35,497 nt of DNA from assembly GCA_964428935.1 (NCBI GenBank), contig CAYSAG010000016.1, positions 1 to 35,497 on the forward strand. The letters are read 5' to 3'. The stretch comes from JAADHY01 sp964428935. GTDB lineage: Bacteria > Planctomycetota > Planctomycetia > Planctomycetales > Planctomycetaceae. Shown here piece after piece: positions 1 to 8,743 of this stretch. Position 1 is the first letter of the stretch. Every line of letters starts with the position of its first letter. The notes beneath the pieces are model-generated. The model had not been told where the DNA came from. It saw only the letters and a list, made by a program, of their open reading frames with translations, and did not search any database. The translations under genes were made by a program, and so were the position numbers.

Positions 1-660
1 GACGAAGGAGCCCAGCACATTACGGTGGTCAACCGGAGTCCGGAGCGGGCCCGGAAATTGGCCGAACGGTGGAACGGCCAGGTGCAGCCTTGGGAGCGGC
101 TGTTGGACTGCTTGGTGGAAGCGGACTTGGTCATTAGCACGACCGGCGCGGAAGAGCCGATTGTCACGCTGGACCGGTTCGCCCAAGTCGAGGCTCAACG
201 CGGACAGCGGCCGCTGTTCATTCTCGACCTGGCCGTTCCTCGCGACTTCGACGAAGCCATTGGTGACCGCCCCGGGGTTTACCTGTACGCGGTCGACGAC
301 CTGAAGGCGGCTTGTGAGCGGAACCGACGCGAGCGGGAAAAAGAGCTGCCCAAGGCCATGAAAATCATTGAAGAAGAGACCGACCGATTCATGGCCGAGC
401 TCTACCACCGCGCGACCAGCCCAATCATTCGAAGACTGCGGGAACAGTGGCACGAGTCGAAGGAAAAGGAGCTGACGCGTCTGTTCAACAAACTGCCCGA
501 CCTGGACGACCGAGCCCGCGAAGAAATCCGCAACTCCTTCGACCGTCTGGTCAACAAGCTGCTCCACCCGCCTCTGTCGTCGCTGCGGGAAGAGGCTCGT
601 GGAGGAATTCCGCACCGGCTGGTCGAGGCGCTGGTCAAGCTGTTTCAGCTGAAGGACTGA
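1..660 (+). CDS. hemA: Glutamyl-tRNA reductase, C-terminal part (5' end outside window)
   Basis: The frame is open from base 1, so the gene begins upstream; 219 residues are visible. The enzyme reduces glutamyl-tRNA to glutamate-1-semialdehyde with NADPH, the first committed step of C5-pathway tetrapyrrole synthesis in the cytoplasm. The visible part starts inside the NADPH-binding Rossmann domain (ITVVNRSPERARKLAE, then DLVISTTGAEEPIV and FILDLAVPRDFD, all typical of the family). It continues into the helical dimerisation domain, ending with SFDRLVNKLLHPPLSSLREEA, a conserved C-terminal signature. The catalytic N-terminal domain, with its cysteine, lies outside the window. The next gene downstream also belongs to haem synthesis. 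The stop is TGA at 658-660. Confidence 0.95.
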   Translation, partial: DEGAQHITVVNRSPERARKLAERWNGQVQPWERLLDCLVEADLVISTTGAEEPIVTLDRFAQVEAQRGQRPLFILDLAVPRDFDEAIGDRPGVYLYAVDDLKAACERNRREREKELPKAMKIIEEETDRFMAELYHRATSPIIRRLREQWHESKEKELTRLFNKLPDLDDRAREEIRNSFDRLVNKLLHPPLSSLREEARGGIPHRLVEALVKLFQLKD

Positions 661-737
661 GTGGTCTCTTCCTTCCGTTCGACGTCTCGGTCGCCCCCAA
701 CTTTTCAACCGTTCTTTTTTCAGGCTAAAGGCACACA

Positions 738-2192
738 GTGGTGAGCGAACCGCAACAGAACCAGACTCGAATTGCAGTCGTTGGTGGAGGAATCACTGGT
801 CTGGCGGCAGCCTTCCGTTTGCAAGAGCTCCGGCCCGACTGGACGGTCGACCTTTACGAGCGCCAGGACCGGCTGGGCGGGGTCATTCAAACCGTTCAGC
901 AAGACGGGTTCCTCATGGAACTGGGACCAGACAGCTTCATTACCCAGGTGCCGTGGGGCTTGGACTTCTGTCGGCGAATTGGCTTCGAAGACGAACTGAT
1001 TGGAACGAACGAGCGGTTCCGCAAGGCGTACGTGGTTTCCGGCGGACGGTTGCACGAGCTTCCTCCGGGACTGATGGTCCTGGCCGTCAGCCGCTTGTGG
1101 CCGTTGGTGACGACGCCGTTGGTCAGCCTGCGGGGAAAGCTCCGGGCGTTCTTGGAGGTCTTTATTCCGCCCAAACGGGACGGCCAGGACGAAAGCCTGG
1201 CTCAATTCGCTCGCCGACGGTTCGGCCGCGAGGTGTTTGAAAGACTCATGCAACCGCTGGCCAGCGGCATTTACATGTCCGACCCGGAGCGGCTGAGCAT
1301 GCAGGTGGCGTTTCCGCAGTACGTGCGAATGGAGCAGCAGTACGGAAGTCTGATTAGAGCGGCTCGGGCTCGCGCGAAGAAAGCCCGCCAGCAAGGCGGC
1401 GGTCCGCGCTACTCGCTGTTCGTGACCGCCCGACGCGGCCTGAGTAGCCTGGTGGAAGCTGTGCGCGACAAGCTGCCCGGTGTCGCTTTTCACTTGAACA
1501 CGGCGGTCGAGTCTTTGCAGAAGGTCGAAGACGGCTGGGAGTTGACGGCGACCAGCGGCACGGAGTCGTTGCGGCGGCGGTACGCGGGCGTCGTGTTGGC
1601 CGTTCCGGCGTCGGCGGCCGCTCGGTTGACGGCTTCGGTCGATGCCGAACTCTCCACCACGTTGGCCGACATTCCCGCGTCGCACTGCGTCATTGTGACG
1701 CTCGCCTTCGACCGTTCTCAGGTCCAGCACCCGCTGGAGGGCTTCGGGTTTGTGTGCCCGTTGGTCGAAGGACGTCAAGTCGTGGCGTGCACGTTTAGCA
1801 GTGTGAAGTTCGAAGGGCGAGCGCCGGCCGACCGCGTGCTGCTGCGGGCCTTCCTGGGCGGAGCCTGTCGAAGCGACGTCGTGGACTGGGACGACCAACG
1901 GCTGGTCGCGACGGCCCTAGAAGAGCTTTCCGAGTTGCTGGGCATTCGCGGTGAGCCGCTGCTGGTTCGCGTCCAACGAATGCCTCACACCATGCCTCAG
2001 TACGAGGTCGGGCATTTGGAACGCGTGAGGCGAATTGAGGGGCGACTGGCCGAGCTTTCCGGACTGCAAGTCGCCGGAAACATGCTGCAAGGCGTCGGCA
2101 TTCCGTACTGCATTCACCGAGGCGAAAAGGCAGCAGAAGCTTTGGTCGAACAGTTGGACCGACGGACGGCGGGCGAGTCGACACAAGGCTGA
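738..2192 (+). CDS. hemG: Protoporphyrinogen/coproporphyrinogen oxidase, HemY type
   Basis: This 484-residue FAD flavoenzyme should oxidise protoporphyrinogen IX or coproporphyrinogen III late in haem synthesis. The N-terminus has the dinucleotide-binding motif VVGGGITGLAAAFRL (about residues 14-28), then LYERQDRLGGVIQT, and the family feature MELGPDSFI. The C-terminus VAGNMLQGVGIPYCIHRG closes the FAD site. The length is normal for HemY/CgoX enzymes. Two GTG codons in a row (738 and 741) can start it; an AAAGG at 726-730 is the only ribosome-site-like sequence. It follows hemA by 77 bases, and the pairing supports the role. Sequence alone does not settle whether the substrate is protoporphyrinogen or coproporphyrinogen. 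In many annotations this type is called hemY or hemG. Confidence 0.92.
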   Translation: MVSEPQQNQTRIAVVGGGITGLAAAFRLQELRPDWTVDLYERQDRLGGVIQTVQQDGFLMELGPDSFITQVPWGLDFCRRIGFEDELIGTNERFRKAYVVSGGRLHELPPGLMVLAVSRLWPLVTTPLVSLRGKLRAFLEVFIPPKRDGQDESLAQFARRRFGREVFERLMQPLASGIYMSDPERLSMQVAFPQYVRMEQQYGSLIRAARARAKKARQQGGGPRYSLFVTARRGLSSLVEAVRDKLPGVAFHLNTAVESLQKVEDGWELTATSGTESLRRRYAGVVLAVPASAAARLTASVDAELSTTLADIPASHCVIVTLAFDRSQVQHPLEGFGFVCPLVEGRQVVACTFSSVKFEGRAPADRVLLRAFLGGACRSDVVDWDDQRLVATALEELSELLGIRGEPLLVRVQRMPHTMPQYEVGHLERVRRIEGRLAELSGLQVAGNMLQGVGIPYCIHRGEKAAEALVEQLDRRTAGESTQG

Positions 2193-2685
2193 CGCGTCGT
2201 CTTTTCGGGCAGGGCGCACCGATTTGGAGGCATGTACGCACCGGCGCCGTGCGCGCCGAAGAAGCTTGTCCGAGCAGTGGGGGTGAGCTAGAGTCTTAAA
2301 GGCCATCAGCTCTGCAAAAGCGGGCGGAGCCGGCGCAGACGGCAAAGCTCAGCGTTGGGTTTGGTGAACTCGGAGCGTTCGTCGAGCGGCTCGGTACGGA
2401 GAGGCGGACGCGTGGTCACTCGACGGACGGCGTTTGTGGTCGGCACCGCTTTCGTTCGATTCAAACGCCGTGCGGGCCAAGTGCTGTGGCCGCAGTCGGT
2501 CCACGGCAAGACGGCACGGACCCAAGCGTCGGCCGGTGACGTGTTGACGCTGCGGGTCAGTGTGGACCTTTCGCGGCCTTGTTTGGGCTAGCCGCGTTGG
2601 CCCGCGGTGCGCGTGCGGCGACGGCTCGTCTTTTCTCTCTTCTCGGTCAGAGTGTTGCGTGCAACCAGAACGAGGTGCAGAAGGC
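2193..2685. other. 493-base intergenic region upstream of moxR
   Basis: I see no convincing gene, RNA or strong hairpin here. A frame open to moxR runs back to an ATG at 2560, but the residues it would add are rich in Cys, Arg and Ser and do not resemble a MoxR N-terminus. A TTGACG at about 2543 has no matching -10 box at normal spacing. The region probably carries the moxR promoter, which I cannot place. Confidence 0.4.
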
Positions 2686-3711
2686 GTGAGCGTCGTTGAA
2701 GAACAAAAGGTCGTCGAGAAGCTGGCTCGGGCCAAGAAAACTCTTTTTAGCGAACTGCACAAGGTCATCATTGGACAGAACGCCGTGCTGGAGCAATTGC
2801 TGATTGCTCTGTTCGCCGGCGGCCACTGTCTCATGATTGGAGTGCCCGGCCTGGCGAAAACGCTCATGGTCAGCACCCTGGCCCGCGTGCTCTCGCTTTC
2901 TTTCAAGCGAATTCAATTCACGCCCGACCTCATGCCCACCGACATTACGGGCACGGAAATCATGGAAGAGGACGCGGCAGGGAAGCGGGTCTTTCGGTTC
3001 GTCAAAGGGCCGGTGTTCGCCAACATTGTGCTGGCCGACGAAATCAACCGGACTCCGCCCAAGACGCAGTCGGCCTTGCTGGAGGCCATGCAGGAACACT
3101 CGGTGACCGTCGGCGGTCAAACGTACCCGCTGCCCGAGCCGTTCTTCGTGCTGGCAACTCAAAACCCAATCGAACAAGAAGGCACCTACCCGCTGCCCGA
3201 AGCCCAGTTGGACCGCTTCATGTTCAGCATCAACTTGACCTACCCGAAGCGGGACGAGGAGTGCTTGATTGTCAAGTCGACCACGTACGACCGGCAGGTT
3301 GAGTTGCAGTCGGTGTTGAGCGGCGAGGAAATTCTGCAAATTCAGCGGTTGGTTCGGCGCGTGCCGGTCAGCGACCACATGGTCAGCTACGCGGTCGACT
3401 TGGTTCGAGCGACGCGGCCGAGCGAACCGGACGCCGGGGAGATTTGCAAGGAGTACTTGGCGTGGGGAGCGGGTCCGCGAGCCGCTCAGGCGTTGATTCT
3501 CGGAGCCAAAGCCCGCGCTCTGCTCCACAACCGCTACGCCGTCGCCGCTCGCGACATTCGAGCCATGGTCGGCCCAGTCTTGCGGCACCGTGTCTTCACC
3601 AACTTCAATGCCGACGCGGAAGGCAAGACCGTCGACGACATTCTGGACTGGGTGGTGAAGAACGTGAAAGAACCCGGCGAGGAAGAGTACGCAGCGAGCG
3701 AGAAGAAATGA
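2686..3711 (+). CDS. moxR: MoxR-family AAA+ ATPase
   Basis: This 341-residue cytoplasmic AAA+ chaperone-like ATPase belongs to a family that typically matures or inserts metal cofactors into von Willebrand A-domain proteins. Walker A is GVPGLAKT, Walker B is IVLADEINRTPPKTQSALLEAM, and the sensor region is LATQNPIEQEGTYPLPEAQLDRF, all textbook MoxR. I chose GTG at 2686 because GAGGTG at 2672-2677 lies 8 bases upstream and the protein then begins SVVEEQKVVEKL, as in relatives. An ATG at 2560 would add 42 unrelated residues. The stop overlaps the next gene's start (ATGA at 3708-3711), so the two are translationally coupled. Oddly, the DUF58 and VWA-domain genes that normally follow moxR are absent downstream. 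Confidence 0.93.
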   Translation: MSVVEEQKVVEKLARAKKTLFSELHKVIIGQNAVLEQLLIALFAGGHCLMIGVPGLAKTLMVSTLARVLSLSFKRIQFTPDLMPTDITGTEIMEEDAAGKRVFRFVKGPVFANIVLADEINRTPPKTQSALLEAMQEHSVTVGGQTYPLPEPFFVLATQNPIEQEGTYPLPEAQLDRFMFSINLTYPKRDEECLIVKSTTYDRQVELQSVLSGEEILQIQRLVRRVPVSDHMVSYAVDLVRATRPSEPDAGEICKEYLAWGAGPRAAQALILGAKARALLHNRYAVAARDIRAMVGPVLRHRVFTNFNADAEGKTVDDILDWVVKNVKEPGEEEYAASEKK

Positions 3712-6173
3712 CTCGACGCCTCAGCCATGTCGTGCGGTTCCGGTCCGTCCCCCGTTGTTTCTTTCGACGGCCCGACGACGGCCACGAGCAGCGGCCAGCA
3801 GGAACCAACGGGTCGAGAAAACGACCGGGCCGCCCGTTGGCTTCGCTCGGCGTGCTCGCGTGCTCGCTCGCGGCGTGGCTGATTCCCAACGCGGCCGAAG
3901 CTCAACAGGCCTGGTCCGGGGGAGCGCGTTGGTCGTACCGACGCACCGTCGTTTGCAAACCCGCTCCCGCGTTCGACGGGCAAGTGGCCGTCGTCGCGTT
4001 TTGGGCCCACGGAGCCGTCACCGACGAAACCCCGGACTTTCTCGTGCTCGCCACGGCCGGCCAGCGCGGCGAAGTGCCCTACCGAGTGCTCCAACGTGGA
4101 CCGGGCGACTTCGTCCGTCTGGCCATTCAGACGGTCGGCAAGACCGCCGGCTACCAGGTTTACTACGGCGGCAAACGAGACGACCCACCTCCAGCCTGGA
4201 CCACGAAGTGGGGACTGCTGTTCGAGGTCCACCGGTTCCGAAACTGCAACTTCTCGCAACTGGACAGCGTCCGTTCGGCGTTCGAACAGTCGGAGCCGTT
4301 GGGAGCCGCTTACGTTGGCACCTGCTACCTGTCCAACCCGCTGTTCTGCTGGAACGAGTCGCGGCTGATTTGTCGATTCAGTGGTTGGCTGCACGTGCGA
4401 CAGCCGGGGAAGTACCGGTTCGCCGTTTCCAGCCGCGACGGCTGCTGGCTGCTGATTGACGACAAGCTGGTGGCAGCGTGGCCCGGGCGGCACCGCCCGG
4501 CCCGGCGGGCCTTCCACTACGGCGAGGTCGAATTGACCCGTGGAGCTCACGCATTCCAGTTTTGGAACATTAGCGGCGGCGGAGCGTTCACGGCCGTCGC
4601 TGTGTGGCAGCCGCCGGGAGAAACGCGGTACTCGGTCATTCCGCCCGAGGCGTTCGGCCCCGCCGTCGACGCTCAAACCACGCGGCTGGAGGCTCGTTCG
4701 GGCGGCGTGCTGCCGGACGTGCGAGCGCTCAACTACGCCGAGGCCCCGCTGGGCGAAGGCCGCCCGCCGCTGGTCCGAGTCAAGTTCCGCACGCAGTTCA
4801 ACAGCGGCACGCTCTACTGGGACTTCGGCGACGGCCAGACGTCGAACCGAGTCTACCCGGAGCACGTTTACTTGAAGCCCGGTCTGTACACGGTTCGGTG
4901 CTCGCGTGTCCGAGGCCACGGCGGCGTGGAAAACCGAATTCAGGTGGAGCCGCCTTGGCCGCGACTGGGCGCCGAAGACGCCACCGGCGACATTGCTCAG
5001 TGGGTCAACGAGCTGCGGTCGTACGACCCGTCGACCCTGCCCGCCGACGACTTGCGACAACTCATGGCCGTGTACCAGGAACTGGAAATGGACGCCACGG
5101 CCGCCGAGGTGGGCGAGACCGGTTTGATTCGCCGCAAGCCCACAGCCCCGCCGCTCGACCCCGACCAAGCGGCCCGCGCGTTCGAGGACCTGGTCACCCT
5201 GCTGGACGAACGGCTGAACCGCCAAACAGACGCCATTCGGTTGTGCGACGAAGGGCTGAAGCTGTCGTTGTCACCCCAGGCAAAGGCTCGACTGTGGCTC
5301 CTTTCGGCTCGACTGGAACTGCTGCTGGACCGGCCGGAGGAATGTCTGCGCCGGCTGAAAGAGGCCGAAGCGCTGGTCCAAGCGGACCGGCCGTCTGAGC
5401 TGGTACGGTTGCTGTACGAGGTCCGCGGAGCCTTCGCCAAGCGAATGGGAAAGAAGGACGCCGCCGAGCAGGCCTACCAGTGGTTGGAAAAGCAAGCTCC
5501 TTCACGCCGCTGGGACATTCGTCGCCGCACAGCCATGACGGGTGCCTACAGCCGCGCGGTGGAGGACGCCCTGCGTTCCGGACGCCTGGACGAAGCCTGC
5601 CAGTCGCTCAAGAAGTGGGCCACAGACATGCCGTCTTGCCGCCTGGACGGCTACTACTGCTTGCTGAAGGCCCGGTTCGAGCTGGCTCGAGGGCGACCGC
5701 GCGTGGCCATTCTCGAAGCCGAAGACCTGCTCCGCCTGCAACCCGACTCGCCTTACGCCGACCGACTGCTGCTGACAGAGGCCGAAGCGTACGTGCGACT
5801 GGGGGAGTCGGCTCAGTGGCAGCAAACTTTGGAACGACTGCTCAAGCAGTACCCGGGCAGCCCGTTCGTGCCCGACGTCAAACAGGCCCTCGCGGCCGGC
5901 TTCGACGCCGCTCGGAAGCAGTGGGAGCAGCAGAAAGCGGAGGCGGAAAAGGCCGAGGCCGAAAAAGAGCAGGCTGCCGCAGCCGAAGCCAGCCGTCGGC
6001 AAGCGGCAGCCGGCAAGCCGTCGGCGCAGAAGACCCAGAAAGCCGCTCGGCCACCGCGCAAGCCAGCGGCTGGACCGGTTCCGAGCCGTCCGGCCCGCCC
6101 GGCGGTCCGTCGACCCGGCCGCCCGCCGCGACTTCCGCCTCGCCGTCCACTGCCCCGACGCCGGCCTCGTTGA
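3708..6173 (+). CDS. Exported PA14/PKD/TPR-repeat protein
   Basis: This 821-residue protein starts in an ATGA overlap with moxR. A long basic N-terminus (1-42) precedes a hydrophobic stretch at 43-60 and a signal-peptidase-like site AEA-QQ near 65. Domains in order are: an unassigned beta-rich region (about 75-220), a PA14-like module (about 225-305, including GKYRFAVSSRDGCWLLIDD), a PKD domain (about 368-399, WDFGDGQTSNRVYPEHVY), tandem TPR-like helices (about 430-725), an Ala/Glu/Lys-rich coiled segment, and a basic Pro/Arg tail. PA14 and PKD modules usually bind carbohydrate or support extracellular architecture; TPRs bind proteins. The role is unknown. The tail from about 6060 has poor third-position bias in this frame while the -1 frame looks coding, so the true C-terminus may be different (see findings). 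Confidence 0.8.
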   Translation: MTRRLSHVVRFRSVPRCFFRRPDDGHEQRPAGTNGSRKRPGRPLASLGVLACSLAAWLIPNAAEAQQAWSGGARWSYRRTVVCKPAPAFDGQVAVVAFWAHGAVTDETPDFLVLATAGQRGEVPYRVLQRGPGDFVRLAIQTVGKTAGYQVYYGGKRDDPPPAWTTKWGLLFEVHRFRNCNFSQLDSVRSAFEQSEPLGAAYVGTCYLSNPLFCWNESRLICRFSGWLHVRQPGKYRFAVSSRDGCWLLIDDKLVAAWPGRHRPARRAFHYGEVELTRGAHAFQFWNISGGGAFTAVAVWQPPGETRYSVIPPEAFGPAVDAQTTRLEARSGGVLPDVRALNYAEAPLGEGRPPLVRVKFRTQFNSGTLYWDFGDGQTSNRVYPEHVYLKPGLYTVRCSRVRGHGGVENRIQVEPPWPRLGAEDATGDIAQWVNELRSYDPSTLPADDLRQLMAVYQELEMDATAAEVGETGLIRRKPTAPPLDPDQAARAFEDLVTLLDERLNRQTDAIRLCDEGLKLSLSPQAKARLWLLSARLELLLDRPEECLRRLKEAEALVQADRPSELVRLLYEVRGAFAKRMGKKDAAEQAYQWLEKQAPSRRWDIRRRTAMTGAYSRAVEDALRSGRLDEACQSLKKWATDMPSCRLDGYYCLLKARFELARGRPRVAILEAEDLLRLQPDSPYADRLLLTEAEAYVRLGESAQWQQTLERLLKQYPGSPFVPDVKQALAAGFDAARKQWEQQKAEAEKAEAEKEQAAAAEASRRQAAAGKPSAQKTQKAARPPRKPAAGPVPSRPARPAVRRPGRPPRLPPRRPLPRRRPR

Positions 6174-6404
6174 GCCGGCTCGCTGAAAAGGACGACGCTC
6201 GCCGCTGGCGCCAGCCGCTCCGCACCAACTCGACCCGCTCGCACGGCCCGCACGCCAGCCGGCGACGACGCCGACGAGCAGGCCGACGGTCGGCACGGCT
6301 AGCCAAACAGGGTAAGCACAGCCCGAGCGGTCGGACGGCGGCAGGCCGCTTCCGTTGGCTGCCGTCGCCTGCCGAACCGGGCTAGAGAAAAGGGAGACAC
6401 GCCA

Positions 6405-7160
6405 ATGAGAGGGCTGCTGTGTCTGTTGGCTCCCGTGCTCTGGTTCGCCACTGCCGTCCGCGCGGGAGACTTGCGCGTGGAGGTGACGCCCGAGTCGAAA
6501 GTCGCGTGGGTCGGTGTGGTTCGTCGTTTCAACCCCGACGGCACCCTCGCTCGACCCGTCAACCCGAAAGCCAAATTCGAGTCGCCCTACTGCGACGCCA
6601 AGATTGCCGGCGGTCGTGGAACGCTAACGAACTTGAAGCCGGGAATCTACGACGCCATTGTGTTGCTGAAGACAGGCGAACGAATCGAGGGCTACCACTG
6701 GCCGGTCTTCAACGAGTTTGAAGACCCGAACGACCCGGCCTTTCAGTCCGCTCCGCCGGACGACGTCGCGGAAACCATTCGCGAGAAAATTGCAGGAACG
6801 CGGTACTACGAAAACAAGGTCACGCCGCTGGACATGGCCGGCAACGAGGAAAAGGTTCGGGTACTCATGCAGCTTCTGCGGGACCGCAAGACAAGCTACG
6901 ACGGCGTCTACGGAGCTCCCGTCGCCACGCTCCGCTACGAAATCTGGCAGTTCACGAACTACTACGGCGGTTGGGAACGGGACAAAACGTCGCGTGTGCT
7001 GCACCGCATTCTGGAGGCTCGCGACTCGCTGCGCAAGAAAACCTGGGTCTGGGACCGCAAACTAGGCGGAATTCAGGTGGGTCGAGCGGGACCGGCGGCG
7101 ACGCTGCGCTACCAAATTCCCGAGGACCTGAAGACGCTGCCGGGCCTCCACCCGTACTGA
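6405..7160 (+). CDS. Unknown exported protein, 251 aa
   Basis: I do not recognise a family. The start ATG is well supported by AGGGAG at 6391-6396. A clear signal peptide covers residues 1-20 (hydrophobic core LLCLLAPVLWFATAV, likely cleavage after VRA). After it, a beta-rich segment (LRVEVTPESKVAWVGVVRRF, then TLTNLKPGIYDAIVLLKTGERIEGYHW) resembles an Ig-like or carboxypeptidase-regulatory-like fold, but that is inference. The second half is helical and charged (EEKVRVLMQLLRDRK), with an aromatic-rich patch YEIWQFTNYYGGWERDK. It follows the PA14/PKD/TPR gene in the same direction and may be co-transcribed with moxR and that gene, possibly as a small envelope module. Confidence 0.75.
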   Translation: MRGLLCLLAPVLWFATAVRAGDLRVEVTPESKVAWVGVVRRFNPDGTLARPVNPKAKFESPYCDAKIAGGRGTLTNLKPGIYDAIVLLKTGERIEGYHWPVFNEFEDPNDPAFQSAPPDDVAETIREKIAGTRYYENKVTPLDMAGNEEKVRVLMQLLRDRKTSYDGVYGAPVATLRYEIWQFTNYYGGWERDKTSRVLHRILEARDSLRKKTWVWDRKLGGIQVGRAGPAATLRYQIPEDLKTLPGLHPY

Positions 7161-7301
7161 CGGAGCGGAACCGGGCGGTGCGGCTCGACGTCACCGGTTC
7201 GACGTTGCAGCGTCACCCGGCAAAAGTCGGTTGGCCACGCGTGGGGCGGGGCACGTCGTCGCGGCTCGCGGCGCGGCGGCCAGCAAGAAGCGACACCGAC
7301 A

Positions 7302-8342
7302 ATGAACAGGCCGCTTTTCCTGGGCGTTGAAATTGGCGGAACCAAGCTGCAGTTGGGTGTGGGAGCGGGCGACGGCTCGCCGCTGCTCGCACTGGAAACG
7401 ACGACCGTGCAGCGTGAGCGGGGCGCGGCCGGCATTCTGGCCGGCGTCGAGCGGTTGGCCAACCGGCTGCTGGACCGCTTCGACGTGCACGCCGTTGGCA
7501 TTGGCTTCGGCGGCCCGGTCAACGCGGAGGCCGGTCGCACCACGCTCAGCCACCACGTACCCGGCTGGGAAGACTTCCCGCTGGCGGAGTGGTGTCGGCA
7601 AAAGTTTGGCAGCCCCGTCGTCTTGGGGAATGACTGCGACGTGGCTGCGTTGGCCGAAGCGCGTCACGGAGCTGCAGCGGGCCGGTCGATTGTCTTGTAC
7701 GTCACGGTTGGCACAGGCATTGGCGGCGGACTGGTCGTGGACGGGCGGCTGTTTGGAACCGCCCGGCCGGCCGTGGCCGAAATCGGTCACTTGCGACCCG
7801 GGCTCGAACTCGAGGCGGTCCAAGACACACGCGCGGCCTCCGACGCGTGCAGGTCGGCGCTCCAGGCCGGTCCGACGGCTCCCGAGACAACGGCCCCGGA
7901 CGTCGAAGCCTTGGCGAGCGGGACGGGAATCGAAAGGCGCGCCCGGACGGCCGTCGAAAGACAACCTGCCGACTCACCGGACGTCCGCCAGCTCGCGGAG
8001 CTCTGCGGCGGCGACCTGCGACAATTGACCGCCCGGCACGTGGCCGAGGCGGCCGCCAGCGGCAACCGGCTGGCTCGAACCGTTCTGCGTCAGTCCGTCG
8101 AGGTCTTGGGCTGGGCTGTGGCGCAAGCCGTCACGCTGGTGGCCGCCGAGGTGGTTGTGGTGGGCGGAGGCGTGTCGCTGGCCGGCGAGGAGCTTTTCTT
8201 CCGGCCGTTGCGCCAGGCCGCCAACCGCTACGTCTTTCACGCGCTGCGCGGTGCGTTCGAAATTGTTCCCGCTCGGTTCGGACAGCAAGTGGTGGTGCAG
8301 GGAGCGCTCACGCTGGCCGCCGAACACGCGCAAAGCCGCTGA
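7302..8342 (+). CDS. ROK-family sugar kinase-like protein lacking the zinc motif
   Basis: This 346-residue protein has the ROK/hexokinase-like ATPase fold. The phosphate-binding motif is GVEIGGTKLQLGVG (about residues 6-19), the sugar-site Asp lies in LGNDCDVAALAEA, and the second phosphate loop is VTVGTGIGGGLVVDG. A later adenosine motif is VVVVGGGVSLAGEELF. ROK proteins are usually glucokinases, N-acetylmannosamine kinases or transcriptional regulators. No helix-turn-helix precedes the kinase domain, so a kinase is more likely. Oddly, after the conserved EIGHLRPG the family's CxCGxxGCxE zinc motif is missing and replaced by an Ala/Thr-rich stretch (residues about 170-215). Substrate is unknown; nearby secreted glycan-degrading genes make a sugar plausible. 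Confidence 0.85.
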   Translation: MNRPLFLGVEIGGTKLQLGVGAGDGSPLLALETTTVQRERGAAGILAGVERLANRLLDRFDVHAVGIGFGGPVNAEAGRTTLSHHVPGWEDFPLAEWCRQKFGSPVVLGNDCDVAALAEARHGAAAGRSIVLYVTVGTGIGGGLVVDGRLFGTARPAVAEIGHLRPGLELEAVQDTRAASDACRSALQAGPTAPETTAPDVEALASGTGIERRARTAVERQPADSPDVRQLAELCGGDLRQLTARHVAEAAASGNRLARTVLRQSVEVLGWAVAQAVTLVAAEVVVVGGGVSLAGEELFFRPLRQAANRYVFHALRGAFEIVPARFGQQVVVQGALTLAAEHAQSR

Positions 8343-8743
8343 CACCCACTGGAAACCGGCCGCCAGGTGCGTCGTCGCGACGAGTCCGCACGAAAGCGTA
8401 CCGTCTGCCGGCCCCACTCGGACTAACGTCACCAGCCCCCTGCGCTGCGACGCGTCTGGACCGTCCACAGCCGCCGTCAGTCCCAGCGTCTTTGGCTCTT
8501 CAAAGCCTCTTCCCTCCCAGCAATTGCCCTCTCCGTTTTCGTGGCTTTGTGGAAGCTCGGTTTGGGGTGCTGTAAGATAGCCGCCGTCGTTTCCCTGCGT
8601 CGCAGCGGGGGTGTGAAAGGCCGACAGGCGGCGACCAATTTCCAGCACGGCAAGACTACAAGGTCCGTGCGCGGTGGCTAGTCGCGGCCGGCGGTGTGTC
8701 TTGTTGGCGGAAGGAGAACAGGCAGGTGAAGAGAGGACGACCG
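8343..8743. other. 401-base intergenic region upstream of the PQQ-like gene
   Basis: No gene is evident. The only site I would point to is TAAGAT at 8573-8578 preceded by TGGAAG at 8550-8555 (17-base spacing), a weak sigma-70-like promoter. A GTG at 8696 is in frame with the downstream gene but has no good ribosome site and would put 16 charged residues before the normal start. Confidence 0.35.
8550..8578 (+). promoter_or_regulatory. Weak candidate promoter for the PQQ-like gene
   Basis: A -10-like TAAGAT (8573-8578) lies 17 bases after a poor -35 TGGAAG (8550-8555). The AT-rich patch stands out in GC-rich surroundings and sits about 165 bases before the start codon. The match is weak and could be chance. 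Confidence 0.25.

Noticed and set aside
2560..2685. N-terminal extension of MoxR from ATG 2560
   Set aside because: The added residues are unlike MoxR, and GTG 2686 has a well-placed GAGGTG.
3534..5225. An open frame of 563 codons antisense to the PA14/PKD/TPR gene
   Set aside because: Its composition is that of a shadow frame, and the sense strand has clear PA14 and PKD motifs.
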